A DNA stretch of 64,000 nucleotides from Nitrobacteraceae bacterium AZCC 1564 (GCA_036924835.1 JBAGRR010000001.1:682001-746000); one strand, 5' to 3'. Shown: positions 36,872-48,174, counted from the stretch's first letter. Notes: generated from the sequence alone by a model not told the origin. A program made the numbers and translations.

Positions 36872-38248
36872 TCAGAGATTGGCGATGCCCGGGAAGGACA
36901 AATAGCAGGCGATGCTGATCAGGATGAGGTAACCCAGCATGAACAGGGTCCACAAGAAATTGTGCCGGATGACGTCGCCTTCCTTGCGCACGAAGCGCGT
37001 GGTCGAAACGCCGACGCTCGCGGTTTGCGGCGCGACCGGCTTTCCGATCTCTGCACCGACCGAGTTGACCGTCGGTAGCAACAACGGCGGAAAGCCGAGG
37101 ATTTGTCCAACCAGCGCCTGGAACTTGCCGAACATCGCGTTGGTGGACGTGTTGCTGCCCGACAACGCGACCCCGATGAACCCGAGAATCGGCGCGACAA
37201 CGATGAAGGCGGCCGAGATCGTCGCGCCCTCAGTGATCGAGGATGCCGCGGCGACCTGCGTTTGAAACAGCGCGATGCCGGGCAGCTTAGACCAGGGTCC
37301 GGTCCAAGCGACCACAACGATGATGAGAACCGCGATCGGCAGCCAGGCCTGAACGATATCGCCGCCGGAAAGGCCGTGCCCCGCCGCCGTGGCGGAGTTC
37401 GTCAACGGCACGCCACCATAACCTCGCATCTGCCTGGGCTGCCAGACCTTGAGCAGGAGCAAGAGGCAAACAAAGCACACGATCGCACCCGCCACATCCG
37501 GCAGGTAGGGACCGAGAAAGGTCCCTACCGGCAATTGGCCGGCGATGTATGCGAGCGACCCCACCACTGCGAGAGGCCACGCCTCCAACATGCCTTTCCT
37601 GCCTGAGACGAGATAGAGCAGGATCCACGGCGGCAACAGGGCCAGGATTGCAACGATTTTGCTGATCGAACCCGACAGCGCAAGCAACGGGTAACCGGTG
37701 ACAGCGGCAAGCGCGATGATTGGTGCGCCAAGCGCTCCGTAGGAGACCGGCGCGTTATTCGCGATCGCTGCAACCCGGATGGCATCAAGGTCAGGAATAT
37801 CGAGAGCGATCAGAATCGGCGCGACGAAGGCCCACCACGGGTAGCCGAAGCCGACAAGGCCTTCCAAGAGCGCACCGAACGCCCAGGCGAAGAGGATGGT
37901 TTGGACGCGGACATCCTGCGTTGCCTGCGCGATCAGCCAGCGTCGCAATTTGTCGAACGCGCCGGAGACGACCAGCGTGTTGAAAAGCATCACACCCCAG
38001 AAAACGATCCAGTCGACATTCCAGACGCCTGTCGCAGAGCCGTAGAGATAGGCGCGGATGCCGTCGCCAAGTGGCATGCGCCAGACCCACAGTCCGAGGG
38101 CAACCGTAATAATTGAGCCTATGAGCGTCGCAACCCAAGCCTACCAGCGAAGCGCGGCGAGCATGTAAAGCAAGGCCGCCACTGGAATCAGGGCCACGAG
38201 CTAGGTGATGAACAGATTGCCGGTAGGATCGAGAATTTGGCGGAACAT
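36872..38248 (-). pseudogene. L-lactate permease gene with two in-frame TAG codons
   Basis: From the ATG at 38248 the frame reads MFRQILDPTGNLFIT, then TAG (38201-38203, codon 16), LVALIPVAALLYMLAALRW, then TAG (38141-38143, codon 36), and continues open to 36872. The downstream 401 codons keep the LctP blocks (FGALLEGLVGFGYPWWAFVA, IIALAAVTGYPLLALSGSIS, SGSNTSTNAMFGKFQALVGQ) with no further lesion. The TAG codons lie in the N-terminal membrane region, where a Trp (TGG) is a simple ancestor. A product starting at the ATG at 38077 would lack the first helices. Most likely a young pseudogene. Confidence 0.8.
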
Positions 38249-38618
38249 GTGAAAGGCCGCCCGTCTGAAAGTCGGCGCAGCTGCGCAGACATTTCGTGTT
38301 CTCTTCAAGCGAACGATCGACGGGGCCGAGCACCAGGATTTACAGTACCAACAACGGGACCACTTCGACCACAAGGCCCTACCGGGCCTCCTGCGCCGTC
38401 CATGCTTGTCACTCTGGCAAATCAATCGACTCTTTGGATCAGCGGATGTTCGCCTGCGGCGTTAACACAATTCTGTGCGCAAAAAGCGTTTGCTTGCCGC
38501 TTTGACGCGCGAGTCCAAGGGACGCGCGCAGCGGGGAGGAACTACCTTCACTTGGATGAATTCGCCGGCCCTCTCCTGCCAGCCCTCTGGGTCCTCGACA
38601 GGTCGACAACCCTCATCC
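38249..38618. other. Non-coding spacer at the right island border
   Basis: A 370-bp stretch between the broken lactate permease and the guaA stop codon. This is where an integrase gene would be expected in a guaA-site island, but I could not recognise an integrase fragment in any frame. Confidence 0.4.
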
Positions 38619-40214
38619 TCACTCCCACTCAATCGTACCGGGCGGCTTCGATGTGACGTCGTAAACGACACGGTTCACGCCCTTCACTTCGTTGATGATG
38701 CGTGTTGCCGTCTCACCGAGGAACTTCATGTCGAACGGATAGAAGTCGGCAGTCATGCCGTCCGTGGATGTCACCGCGCGCAAGCCGACCACGTGCTCGT
38801 AGGTGCGGCCATCACCCATCACGCCTACCGTCTTCACCGGCAACAGCACCGCAAAGGCCTGCCAGATGGTGTCGTAGAGACCAGCCTTGCGGATTTGATC
38901 GATATAGACGGCATCCGCATTGCGCAGGATGTCGAGCTTCTCCCTCGTGATGTCGCCGGGGCAGCGGATCGCGAGGCCAGGTCCCGGGAACGGATGCCGG
39001 CCAACGAACACATCGGGCAGACCTAATTCACGGCCGAGCGCGCGCACCTCGTCCTTGAACAGTTCACGCAAAGGTTCAACAAGCTTCATGTTCATGCGCG
39101 CAGGCAAGCCACCGACATTGTGGTGCGACTTGATCGTCACCGACGGCCCACCGGTGAACGACACGCTTTCAATCACGTCAGGATACAGCGTGCCCTGGGC
39201 GAGGAAGTCCGCGCCACCTAGTTTCTTCGCTTCGGCATCAAACACATCGATGAACAGGCGGCCGATGGTCTTGCGCTTGACCTCGGGGTCAGTGACGCCT
39301 TCAAGCTCTCCGAGGAATTGCTCCGAGGCATCAACATGCACCAGCGGAATGTTGTAGTGGTGCCGGAACAGATCAACGACCGTCTTCGCCTCGTTGAGCC
39401 GCAGCATGCCGTGATCGACGAACACACACGTGAGCTGATCGCCGATCGCTTCGTGAATCAGGATCGCCGCGACGGAAGAATCGACACCGCCAGAGAGACC
39501 ACAGATTACCCGCCCCTCGCCGACCTGCGCGCGGATCTTCTCGATTGCTTCCTCGCGGAACGCCCGCATGGTCCAGTCGCCCTTGAGGCCCGCGACCTTG
39601 CGGACGAAATTGCGGATCAGCTTTGCCCCATCCGGCGTATGAACGACCTCGGGATGGAATTGCATCGCGTAGAATTTGCGCTTGTCATCGGCGATGACGG
39701 AGATCGGTGAGCCCGGCGCCTTGGCCACACCGCGAAACCCGTCAGGCAGTTTCGTGACGCGATCACCATGGCTCATCCAGACGTCGTATTTGCCGCCCTT
39801 CTGCCAGACCCCATCGAACAGCGCGCAATCGTCGGTGACCTCGATGGTGGCGCGTCCGAATTCGCGGTGATGACCACCCTCAACCGTGCCGCCGAGCTGC
39901 TGCGCCATGGTCTGTTCGCCGTAGCAAATGCCGAGCACCGGAACGCCTGCCATCAGGATCGAGAGCGGCACTGAGGGCGCATCCTTGTCCAGCACCGACG
40001 CCGGCCCGCCGGAGAGGATCACCGCCCTGGGCTTCATGTCCTGGAATGCCGCCTCGGCCTTCTGAAACGGCACGATCTCGGAGTACACCCCATCCTCGCG
40101 AACCCGCCGCGCGATGAGCTGCGTCACCTGCGAGCCGAAATCGACGATGAGAATCTTTTCGTGGGCGGCCGCCACATCGGGCGTCGCTGAGCTGGTCTGG
40201 CTGTGTGCTGTCAT
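38619..40214 (-). CDS. guaA: GMP synthase (glutamine-hydrolysing)
   Basis: GuaA aminates XMP to GMP. The 531-residue product has a class I glutamine amidotransferase domain with the catalytic Cys97 in [11 protein letters not shown] and His187/Glu189 in MQFHPEV. An ATP-pyrophosphatase domain follows with P-loop SGGVDSS at 241-247, and then the dimerisation domain ending [15 protein letters not shown]. Length and motifs are complete. Its 3' end is duplicated in decayed form 12 kb to the left. It lies in the order guaA-rsmB-guaB, with rsmB and guaB upstream on the same strand. Confidence 0.98.
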   Translation of the reverse strand: MTAHSQTSSATPDVAAAHEKILIVDFGSQVTQLIARRVREDGVYSEIVPFQKAEAAFQDMKPRAVILSGGPASVLDKDAPSVPLSILMAGVPVLGICYGEQTMAQQLGGTVEGGHHREFGRATIEVTDDCALFDGVWQKGGKYDVWMSHGDRVTKLPDGFRGVAKAPGSPISVIADDKRKFYAMQFHPEVVHTPDGAKLIRNFVRKVAGLKGDWTMRAFREEAIEKIRAQVGEGRVICGLSGGVDSSVAAILIHEAIGDQLTCVFVDHGMLRLNEAKTVVDLFRHHYNIPLVHVDASEQFLGELEGVTDPEVKRKTIGRLFIDVFDAEAKKLGGADFLAQGTLYPDVIESVSFTGGPSVTIKSHHNVGGLPARMNMKLVEPLRELFKDEVRALGRELGLPDVFVGRHPFPGPGLAIRCPGDITREKLDILRNADAVYIDQIRKAGLYDTIWQAFAVLLPVKTVGVMGDGRTYEHVVGLRAVTSTDGMTADFYPFDMKFLGETATRIINEVKGVNRVVYDVTSKPPGTIEWE

Positions 40215-40300
40215 AGACAGGAATTACGCGAGCCGGAGCCGCATCGCAATGGGTTCCTGCGCCGAACTGGAGACCTATTCCAACACTTCCGGATGCCCGC

Positions 40301-41599
40301 TCAGCCTCGGGTCAGGATCGTCGCGAAAAACCCGTCCGTTCCAGTCCGGCGCGGTGTCATCAGCAGCCCCTCGGCCGATTGCAGGGTGGCCTTCGCGAAA
40401 TCGGCGGCCCGTTCGCCCAGCACCTCGACGGTCTTTGCGGGAGGGACAACCTTGTATTCCGGATGCCGTCCGATGAAGGCCTTGACCTGTTCGGTGTTCT
40501 CCTGCGGCAGAACCGAACAGGTGATATAGGCCACGCGCCCACCCGGCTTGACCAATAACGCTGCACGATCAAGCACTTCGATCTGGTCCTTGATCCGAAC
40601 CTCAAGCGCGCCGGGGCGTATGCGCCATTTTGCATCCGGATTGCGCCGCCACGTCCCGGTTCCGGTGCACGGCGCATCGATAACCACCAGATCAGCCGAT
40701 GCCTTGATATCGGCCAGCGTGTCATCCGGCCCTCTCGGCGCGCGGACCTCGGCATTGTGGACGCCGGCCCGCGACAGCCGCTCATGAATTGGCGCAAGCT
40801 GACGCTTGTCACGGTCCGTGGCGATCAGGCGCCCCTTGCCCTGCATCATGGCGGCCAGGGCCAATGTCTTTCCACCGGCCCCCGCACACATGTCGATGAC
40901 CTGTTCACCGGGCTTCGCGTCGGTCAGCAATGCCGCTAGCTGCGACCCCTCGTCCTGAACTTCGATGCCGCCCTTGATGAAAACTTCTTCGGCATGGATG
41001 CCAGGGTTACGCGCATCGGCACCAAGGTCGATGCGGATGCCGAGCGGCGACCATGGTGTGGGCCTCGCGCCGAGATGGGCGATGGAAGACAACGCCTTCT
41101 CGCGCTTGGCGCGGAGCGTGTTGACGCGCAAATCGAGTGGAGCGCGGCTCGCCATCGCAGCCGCCTCCTCTATCCGCTCATCTCCGAAAACTTGAGTCAA
41201 ATGCGGATCAAGCCATTCGGGATAATCACCCGCAATGTGTGCTGGTGCGCCATTCAGCGAGCGGGACGTTAGCGCGGCGCGCTCGGCTGCTGACAGCGGT
41301 TCGGGCGCGAAACGCTCGCCGCTGCAAAGCGCAGCAATCGCATCGGTGCCAAGACCGCGCTCAAGTTTCAACATGCCGAGCAATCGCGCACGCGACGTAT
41401 CGGCGTCCATCAGGTAACTGCTCGAGGACCGCCGGCGCAGAACATCGAAGACGAGCCCCGCAATAGCAGCCCGATCGCCGGAACCCGCGAACCGATGCGA
41501 CGTTCCCCATTCCTTCAGCGCGTTCGCTGCGGGAACACGTTGTGCGTCGATGGTCGACAGAATCTCGATGGCTGCGGACAACCGGGCGGCGGGCGTCAT
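40301..41599 (-). CDS. rsmB: 16S rRNA m5C967-type methyltransferase (RsmB/NOP family)
   Basis: A 432-residue protein from the ATG at 41599 (MTPAARLSAAIEILSTIDAQ). The frame upstream of this reads into the class B repeat and is not real protein. An N-terminal NusB-like helical domain is followed by the RsmB catalytic domain: DMCAGAGGKTLALAAMMQGK (SAM site), VVIDAPCTGTGTWRRNPDAK with the first key Cys and YITCSVLPQENTEQ with the nucleophile Cys. It is upstream of guaA on the same strand. Confidence 0.93.
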   Translation of the reverse strand: MTPAARLSAAIEILSTIDAQRVPAANALKEWGTSHRFAGSGDRAAIAGLVFDVLRRRSSSSYLMDADTSRARLLGMLKLERGLGTDAIAALCSGERFAPEPLSAAERAALTSRSLNGAPAHIAGDYPEWLDPHLTQVFGDERIEEAAAMASRAPLDLRVNTLRAKREKALSSIAHLGARPTPWSPLGIRIDLGADARNPGIHAEEVFIKGGIEVQDEGSQLAALLTDAKPGEQVIDMCAGAGGKTLALAAMMQGKGRLIATDRDKRQLAPIHERLSRAGVHNAEVRAPRGPDDTLADIKASADLVVIDAPCTGTGTWRRNPDAKWRIRPGALEVRIKDQIEVLDRAALLVKPGGRVAYITCSVLPQENTEQVKAFIGRHPEYKVVPPAKTVEVLGERAADFAKATLQSAEGLLMTPRRTGTDGFFATILTRG

Positions 41600-41651
41600 T
41601 TCTACTCTTCCTGGAAATCGGCGGGACAAATGGTCCTGCGCCAGACGCTCA

Positions 41652-41819
41652 CTAGTGGAGCGGATTTGACATTCGCTACCGATCGCGCAGCCGGTTCGTT
41701 CAGCGAATGTCAAATCCAAAGCTCCACTAGCAGCTTATATTTGCTAGTGGTTCTTTGATTCTAACATTTGCAAGAGTATCCGCCGAAACGGGATGCAAAT
41801 GTTAGAATCGAACCACTAG
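41652..41819 (+). repeat. CTAG paired-hairpin element, class B
   Basis: Hairpin 1 (41652-41730): CTAGTGGAG, arms GGATTTGACATTCGCT / AGCGAATGTCAAATCC, end CTCCACTAG. Linker CAGCTTATATTTG. Hairpin 2 (41744-41819): CTAGTGGTTC, arms GATTCTAACATTTGCA / TGCAAATGTTAGAATC, end GAACCACTAG. The copy at 53641-53809 is the same class in inverted orientation. It lies 52 bp upstream of the rsmB start. Confidence 0.92.
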
Positions 41820-41826
41820 CCGCCCC

Positions 41827-42015
41827 TTAGATCAGAAACAAGACACGGATCGCGAAATAGAGCCACATGGCCAGGAAAAACAGCGATCCGCGGGCTGATC
41901 GGGCGAGATCTGCGCTTGAACCTGATGAAACGATCAAGCGACCAACGGGCGAAAGGCAGCAATCTGTGGCCGCTCCACTCGTAGCGGATGACATGGCCAA
42001 TCGCGAAACATGCAT
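41827..42015 (-). CDS. Possible small membrane peptide
   Basis: A 62-codon open frame starting at an ATG at 42015, with a Ser-rich head and a hydrophobic C-terminus (GSLFFLAMWLYFAIRVLFLI). It ends 8 bp before the class B element. I see no relatives, and the gene is doubtful; it is the only thing between the element and the gene that follows. Confidence 0.25.
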   Translation of the reverse strand: MHVSRLAMSSATSGAATDCCLSPVGRLIVSSGSSADLARSARGSLFFLAMWLYFAIRVLFLI

Positions 42016-42036
42016 CGGATCGCTTCGGAGATTTGC

Positions 42037-42374
42037 ATGACCAGAACCATTGCGCCTATTTCAATCACTAAATCATTTTCTTTTTCTCTTCGGCGACCAT
42101 TATCGCCGCCCTACTCCTCGTGAGCATCCCTGCCCGCGCGGCAACAGACAATCTCGCTATCTGTAATCGCGGCGCGCTCGAACGTCTCGGCGCTTATGCA
42201 GAAGAAGGCCTCGCCGGACAAAAAGACGAAAAGGCAGCGATCGCGTTTTACAAAAAGGCCGCGGATCTCGGCAGTGACGAGGCGGCGGATGCCTTGCAGC
42301 GCCTGCGATGCAAGTTCACGCTCAAAGACAAGGACGGCAAGCCCGTCGGCATTGTTTGCTATATCGGCGACTGA
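42037..42374 (+). pseudogene. Small secreted Sel1/TPR-like protein gene, probably frameshifted
   Basis: The well-placed ATG at 42037 (7 bases after CGGAG) begins MTRTIAPISITKSFSFSLRR. The frame is then lost, while another frame supplies TIIAALLLVSIPARA, an ideal end of a signal peptide, and continues to 42374 with a single Sel1-like helical pair (GLAGQKDEKAAIAFYKKAAD, LGSDEAADALQRLRC). A one-base shift near 42090 would join them into a protein of about 112 residues. Alternatively the second frame starts at the GTG at 42120 without a signal peptide. A sequencing error cannot be excluded. Confidence 0.5.
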
Positions 42375-42390
42375 TCGATCAATGCTCTTA

Positions 42391-42418
42391 CTCTTCGCCT
42401 CCGGTCAGAGGCGAAGAG
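42391..42418. terminator. Bidirectional terminator hairpin
   Basis: Perfect 11-bp inverted repeat CTCTTCGCCTC / GAGGCGAAGAG with a 6-nt loop between the convergent ends of the Sel1-like gene (42374) and the oxidoreductase (42432). No T-run longer than three, but position and stem are typical. Confidence 0.65.
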
Positions 42419-42431
42419 CACAAGAGAACGC

Positions 42432-43466
42432 TTAAGCCTTGTCGGGCCCGACGCGAACCAGCTGCTTGCCGAAGTTCGCGCCCTTCAGAAGTCCCATAAA
42501 AGCCTGAGGAGCATTTTCGAGACCTTCGGTAACGAACTCGCGATACTTCATTTTTCCTTCGCGCACCCACTGGGACATGTCGCGAATGAAATCCGGATAC
42601 AACGCATCGAAGTCGCGGACGATGAAGCCACGGAAATTCAGGCGCTTCACTAGGATCGCGCGCATGAGTGAATTGGCCCATGGCGGCGTCGGCGTATCCT
42701 TGCCGAAGATCGTATTGTAGTCGGCAATCAGGCCGCAGACCGGAATCCGCGAGAACGGATTCAGCAGCGGAAACACTGCGTCGAATACTTTTCCGCCGAC
42801 GTTCTCGAAATAGACGTCAATGCCTTTGGGACATGCGTCCTTGAGCTTGCTGGCGAGATCGGGATCGCGATGATCAAGACATTCGTCGAAGCCGAGTTCG
42901 TTCTTCACATAGTTGCACTTGTCCTTGCCGCCGGCGATGCCAACGGCACGAGCGCCCTTGATTTTCGCAATCTGTCCGACTGCTGAGCCGACGGCGCCCG
43001 ACGCCGCCGCCACGACAACTGTCTCGCCTGCCTTCGGCTTTCCGATTTCAAGCAGCCCCGTGTAAGCGGTCATGCCGGGCATGCCGAGCACACCGACCGC
43101 GGTTGAAATCGGTGCATTCTTTGGATCGACCTTGCGCAGGCCCTTGCCGTCGGAGAGCGCATACTGCTGCCAGCCGGTGTGTGCGAGAACGACGTCTCCC
43201 TTGGCAAAACCCGGATTGTTCGAAGCAACTACCTCGCACACTGTGCCACCTTCCATCACGCCGTCCACAGGCACGGGTGCGGAATAGGAAGGACCATCGC
43301 TCATGCGGCCGCGCATATAAGGATCGAGCGAGAGCCAGATCGTACGAAGCAACACCTGCCCCTCGCCTGGCGTCGGCACGGGGTAATCTTCAAGGCGAAA
43401 GTTGCTTGGGGTTGGTTCGCCGGTGGGACGGGATGCGAGTACGATACGCTTCGCGGTTTGGGCCAT
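42432..43466 (-). CDS. NADP-dependent medium-chain oxidoreductase (CurA/leukotriene reductase-like)
   Basis: A 344-residue zinc-independent MDR protein of the CurA/YncB type. Features: RIVLASRPTGEPTPSNFRLE at the start, SLDPYMRGRMSDGPSY, the Rossmann nucleotide loop VVVAAASGAVGSAVGQIAKI and VYFENVGGKVFDAVFPLL. Family members reduce alpha,beta-unsaturated ketones or aldehydes with NADPH and act in detoxification. It stands alone; a class A CTAG element is 69 bp upstream of the start. Confidence 0.93.
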   Translation of the reverse strand: MAQTAKRIVLASRPTGEPTPSNFRLEDYPVPTPGEGQVLLRTIWLSLDPYMRGRMSDGPSYSAPVPVDGVMEGGTVCEVVASNNPGFAKGDVVLAHTGWQQYALSDGKGLRKVDPKNAPISTAVGVLGMPGMTAYTGLLEIGKPKAGETVVVAAASGAVGSAVGQIAKIKGARAVGIAGGKDKCNYVKNELGFDECLDHRDPDLASKLKDACPKGIDVYFENVGGKVFDAVFPLLNPFSRIPVCGLIADYNTIFGKDTPTPPWANSLMRAILVKRLNFRGFIVRDFDALYPDFIRDMSQWVREGKMKYREFVTEGLENAPQAFMGLLKGANFGKQLVRVGPDKA

Positions 43467-43535
43467 GTTGTTTCCTCGTTGTCTAAAAACTTGAGAGGAG
43501 TTTTATCTAACCATTTGCCCGATTGCCAAGCCACG

Positions 43536-43701
43536 CTAGTGTGGTGGTTCAGAAGTTCGCTTCATTTTCTCGGCGAGTTCTCCAAGCGGACTTCTGAACC
43601 TAAACTACACTAGAATTATAAGTTGCTAGTGTCCTTTCGAATCCGAAGTTCGCGACGAGGCGCGCTGCAGTATGAAGCGAACTTCGGATTCTGGACACTA
43701 G
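43536..43701 (+). repeat. CTAG paired-hairpin element, class A
   Basis: Hairpin 1 43536-43613 (CTAGTGTGG; arms GGTTCAGAAGTTCGCTT and its near-complement; TACACTAG). Linker AATTATAAGTTG. Hairpin 2 43626-43701 (CTAGTGTCC; arms GAATCCGAAGTTCGC / GCGAACTTCGGATTC; GGACACTAG). It lies between the oxidoreductase gene and the downstream end of the 43761-44384 gene. Confidence 0.92.
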
Positions 43702-43760
43702 AAGCCGCTGATAGCGCCCATCGGGCGCAGCAGGTATGCCAACGAGCGGCCGGTGTTTCG

Positions 43761-44384
43761 CTATGCGGTAATTCTCGCCAGCGCCTGATCGAACGCCACA
43801 GCCGCTTCTGACAAATCCTTGAAAGCCAGGATGACGTGCGTCGTCTCGAGATTCTTTTCCGCAAAACCTTGTCTGATCTCTGAGAAGGATTTTCCGCCTT
43901 CGAGCATTCCTGCGGGTGCCACCACGTGAAATTCATGCGCTTCAACCGGCGCATCTTTCGTCAACCACACTCCAAGGCTGACAATGCCGTTGCCGCGCCG
44001 ATGAGAAATATACCTCTCCACGGCAACGGAGCCATCTCGCTGATGTCCGCCGAGCTTGGCATAGCCTTGGGAGTCGAGCAGGCGATGCGCCTTGAAGCCC
44101 TTCACGCCTTCCGACTTCGCCTTCGCGGTTTCTTCGGACAGATCGTATTTGGCGGCCATCTCCTTGCCGATCGCCGCAAGCTGCTCCGACATTGCGTGCT
44201 CGAACTCCTTTAATTCCGAGCGAGCCTTCGAAGGTTTGCGCGGCTTTGAGGCATTGCGCTTCTCAAGCTCTACCCTGCACTTTTCGATGACGTCAGCGAC
44301 GGACTTACGCTCCGCATTGGCCAGCAGATTCTTCAAATCCTGATCTGAAAGCGCAGCAATTCTCTCGTCTGTCCAATCGACCAT
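43761..44384 (-). CDS. Hypothetical protein with helical N-terminus
   Basis: A 207-residue protein not recognised by me. Residues 1-80 are helical and charged (DQDLKNLLANAERKSVADVI, then a KPRKPSKARSE linker), so possibly DNA- or RNA-binding or a coiled coil. Residues 80-207 look like a separate globular domain (GNGIVSLGVWLTKDAPVEAH, FSEIRQGFAEKNLETTHVIL). No membrane or secretion signal. It is bracketed by two class A CTAG elements, 59 bp and 29 bp away. Confidence 0.75.
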   Translation of the reverse strand: MVDWTDERIAALSDQDLKNLLANAERKSVADVIEKCRVELEKRNASKPRKPSKARSELKEFEHAMSEQLAAIGKEMAAKYDLSEETAKAKSEGVKGFKAHRLLDSQGYAKLGGHQRDGSVAVERYISHRRGNGIVSLGVWLTKDAPVEAHEFHVVAPAGMLEGGKSFSEIRQGFAEKNLETTHVILAFKDLSEAAVAFDQALARITA

Positions 44385-44413
44385 GCTTTATGTCTTTTCA
44401 AATTGTTGCGAAG

Positions 44414-44579
44414 CTAGTGTAGTGGTTCAGAAGCTCGCCCGATTTTTCCTGCGAGTCCTTCCAGCGAGCTTCTGAACCTGAACCACACTAGAATCATAAT
44501 TTACTAGTGTCCTCTCGAATCCAAAGTCCGCTATGGAGCGCGCTGCACGATAGGGCGGACTTTGGATTCGGGACACTAG
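44414..44579 (+). repeat. CTAG paired-hairpin element, class A
   Basis: Hairpin 1 44414-44491 (CTAGTGTAG, arms GGTTCAGAAGCTCGC with complement GCGAGCTTCTGAACC; here both arms changed together, TTC/GAA to CTC/GAG). Linker AATCATAATTTA. Hairpin 2 44504-44579 (arms GAATCCAAAGTCCGC / GCGGACTTTGGATTC). Lies between the hypothetical gene and guaB. Confidence 0.92.
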
Positions 44580-44722
44580 GATCGTCGCGACCTCGCTGGT
44601 CGCGAGCGTGAGACTTACGTATTAACTAAATGCTCAGTTCACCAGAACAAGCCAAGCTGCAATCAATCGCTACCAAATATAGCGCGTTTGCGAACCTATC
44701 TCGCGGTCATTTCGGCAGCTAA

Positions 44723-46414
<1,692 letters not shown>

Positions 46415-46581
46415 CTAGTGTGGTGGTTCAGAAGTTCGCTCTATCTTTCCTGCGAGTCCTTCCAGCGAACTTCTGAACCTAAACCACACTAGAATCATAG
46501 CCTTGCTAGTGTCCTCTCGAATCCAAAGTCCGCTACGGAGCGCGCTGCACGATGAGGCGGACTTTGGATTCGGGACACTAG
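46415..46581 (+). repeat. CTAG paired-hairpin element, class A
   Basis: Hairpin 1 46415-46492 (CTAGTGTGG, arms GGTTCAGAAGTTCGCT / AGCGAACTTCTGAACC, CCACACTAG). Linker AATCATAGCCTTG. Hairpin 2 46506-46581 (CTAGTGTCC, arms GAATCCAAAGTCCGC / GCGGACTTTGGATTC, GGACACTAG). It lies between guaB and the MFS pump and is the cleanest class A copy. Confidence 0.93.
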
Positions 46582-46709
46582 CGGAAATTGGGGGCGAACA
46601 GGTCATCTCACAACGAGTTTATTGACCGGATGGCCCGGGACTGGCCTATCTCTGCCGAATCTCTGTTGCCGTCCCCCATTTCACTAAATCTTTCCACAAA
46701 GCTGAGCCG

Positions 46710-48173
46710 ATGCAGAAGGAACGCCTGATACCGCTTATCGTGGCCTGCGCCCTGTTCATGGAGAACATGGATTCGACCGTTATTGCCACGTCTCTGCCGG
46801 CCATCGCTGCGGATATCGGCACCAGCCCGCTGACGCTGAAACTCGCGATCACGTCCTATCTGCTGTCTCTGGCGGTCTTTATTCCTGCAAGCGGCTGGAC
46901 TGCCGACCGCTTCGGTGCGCGGACCGTGTTCAGCATTGCCATTGCCGTCTTCATGGTCGGCTCGATCGGCTGTGCGCTCGCGACCTCGATTACCGGCTTC
47001 GTATTCGCGCGCATCCTGCAGGGCGTCGGTGGTGCGATGATGACGCCCGTCGGACGCCTCGTCCTGCTCCGTTCCATCGACAAGAGCGCGTTGGTCAACG
47101 CCATGGCATGGGTCACCGTCCCCGCCCTTATCGGCCCGGTGATCGGCCCGCCCCTGGGAGGCTTCATCACCACCTATTTCTCATGGCACTGGATATTCCT
47201 GATCAATATTCCGATCGGATTGCTCGGCATCTACATGGCGCTGACGTACATCGATCCGATCAAAAACGAGAACCCCGAACGTTTCGATTTCGTCGGCCTG
47301 GTGCTCGCAGGACTTGGCGTGGCGGGACTGGCCTTTGGATTGTCCGTTGCCGGTCTTGGTCTGTTGCCTTGGCAAATCGTGATCGCCCTGATTATCGGCG
47401 GCGGCGTTGCCATGGCGCTCTATTTGCGGCGCGCCAAACAGACTGCGTCACCCGTACTGGATTTTACATTGTTGCGGTTGCCGACGCTGCGATCCAGCTT
47501 GACCGGGGGCTTCTTCTATCGCCTCGGCATCGGCGCGCTGCCGTTCCTGTTGCCACTTCTGATGCAAATCGGCTTTGGCCTGTCGCCGTTTCAATCGGGC
47601 ATGGTCACGTTCGCATCTTCCCTCGGCGCACTCGGTATGAAGACACTTGCGGCACGCATCATCCGCACGTTCGGCTTCCGCAACATCATGGTCATCAATG
47701 CCGTGGTGAGCTCATTCTTCCTCGCTGCGTGCGCCCTGTTCACGCCGTCAACGCCGCTCCTGCTGATCATGATCATCCTGATCGTCGGCGGATTCTTCCG
47801 CTCGCTTCAGTTCACGGCGATCAACACCCTGGCCTATGCCGACGTCGAGCCCGGAGAAATGAGCCGCGCGACCACACTCGTCAGTGTCAACCAACAACTC
47901 GCGATATCGGCAGGCGTTGCAGTTGGCGCTCTTGTTGTCGAAGCGACGATGCTGCACAACCAATCGGCCGAGCTGGGCGCCAGCGATTTCTGGCCGGCCT
48001 TCGTTGTGGTTGCGATCTTGTCGACGGCGTCGGCCTACCCCTTCTGGAAGCTGCCCGAAGACGCCGGCCACCAGATATCAGGGCACAAGATTTCACCGCT
48101 TGAAGGACCCAAAGCGCCTGAAGCCGCGGCAAGCGAAAGCACACAGGAGGCCCGCGACCAAAAGCTAGGCTGA
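46710..48173 (+). CDS. DHA2-type MFS drug/metabolite efflux protein
   Basis: A 487-residue transporter with about 14 helices. N-terminal signature MENMDSTVIATSLPAIAADI is the usual DHA2 opening, followed by RFGARTVFSIAIAVFMVGSI (motif A region), RILQGVGGAMMTPVGRLVLL and the motif C WVTVPALIGPVIGPPLGGFI. The C-terminal tail is hydrophilic. It resembles MdtD/EmrB-like pumps with no adjacent membrane-fusion protein. The GAGCGTTTTCG-type repeat follows the stop codon. Confidence 0.9.
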   Translation: MQKERLIPLIVACALFMENMDSTVIATSLPAIAADIGTSPLTLKLAITSYLLSLAVFIPASGWTADRFGARTVFSIAIAVFMVGSIGCALATSITGFVFARILQGVGGAMMTPVGRLVLLRSIDKSALVNAMAWVTVPALIGPVIGPPLGGFITTYFSWHWIFLINIPIGLLGIYMALTYIDPIKNENPERFDFVGLVLAGLGVAGLAFGLSVAGLGLLPWQIVIALIIGGGVAMALYLRRAKQTASPVLDFTLLRLPTLRSSLTGGFFYRLGIGALPFLLPLLMQIGFGLSPFQSGMVTFASSLGALGMKTLAARIIRTFGFRNIMVINAVVSSFFLAACALFTPSTPLLLIMIILIVGGFFRSLQFTAINTLAYADVEPGEMSRATTLVSVNQQLAISAGVAVGALVVEATMLHNQSAELGASDFWPAFVVVAILSTASAYPFWKLPEDAGHQISGHKISPLEGPKAPEAAASESTQEARDQKLG

Positions 48174-48174
48174 C

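Larger units (their letters stand above)
26731..38699. mobile_element. Putative old genomic island at guaA
   Basis: The segment is flanked by direct repeats of the guaA 3' end (26731-26810 and 38619-38699). It contains accessory transport and catabolic genes, two Rnk-like regulators, a broken lactate permease, a broken HAD phosphatase and non-coding scars. Both flanks are housekeeping-type. No integrase, relaxase or other mobility gene was found inside, so if it is an island it has lost its machinery. This is inference from repeat structure and content. Confidence 0.45.

Noticed and set aside
38249-38618. Integrase fragment next to guaA
   Set aside because: Looked for in all frames because of the island hypothesis; no catalytic R-H-R-Y blocks were found.
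41600-41719. 40-residue N-terminal extension of RsmB
   Set aside because: It would be translated from the class B CTAG element; RsmB proteins begin at the MTPAARLS-type start at 41599.
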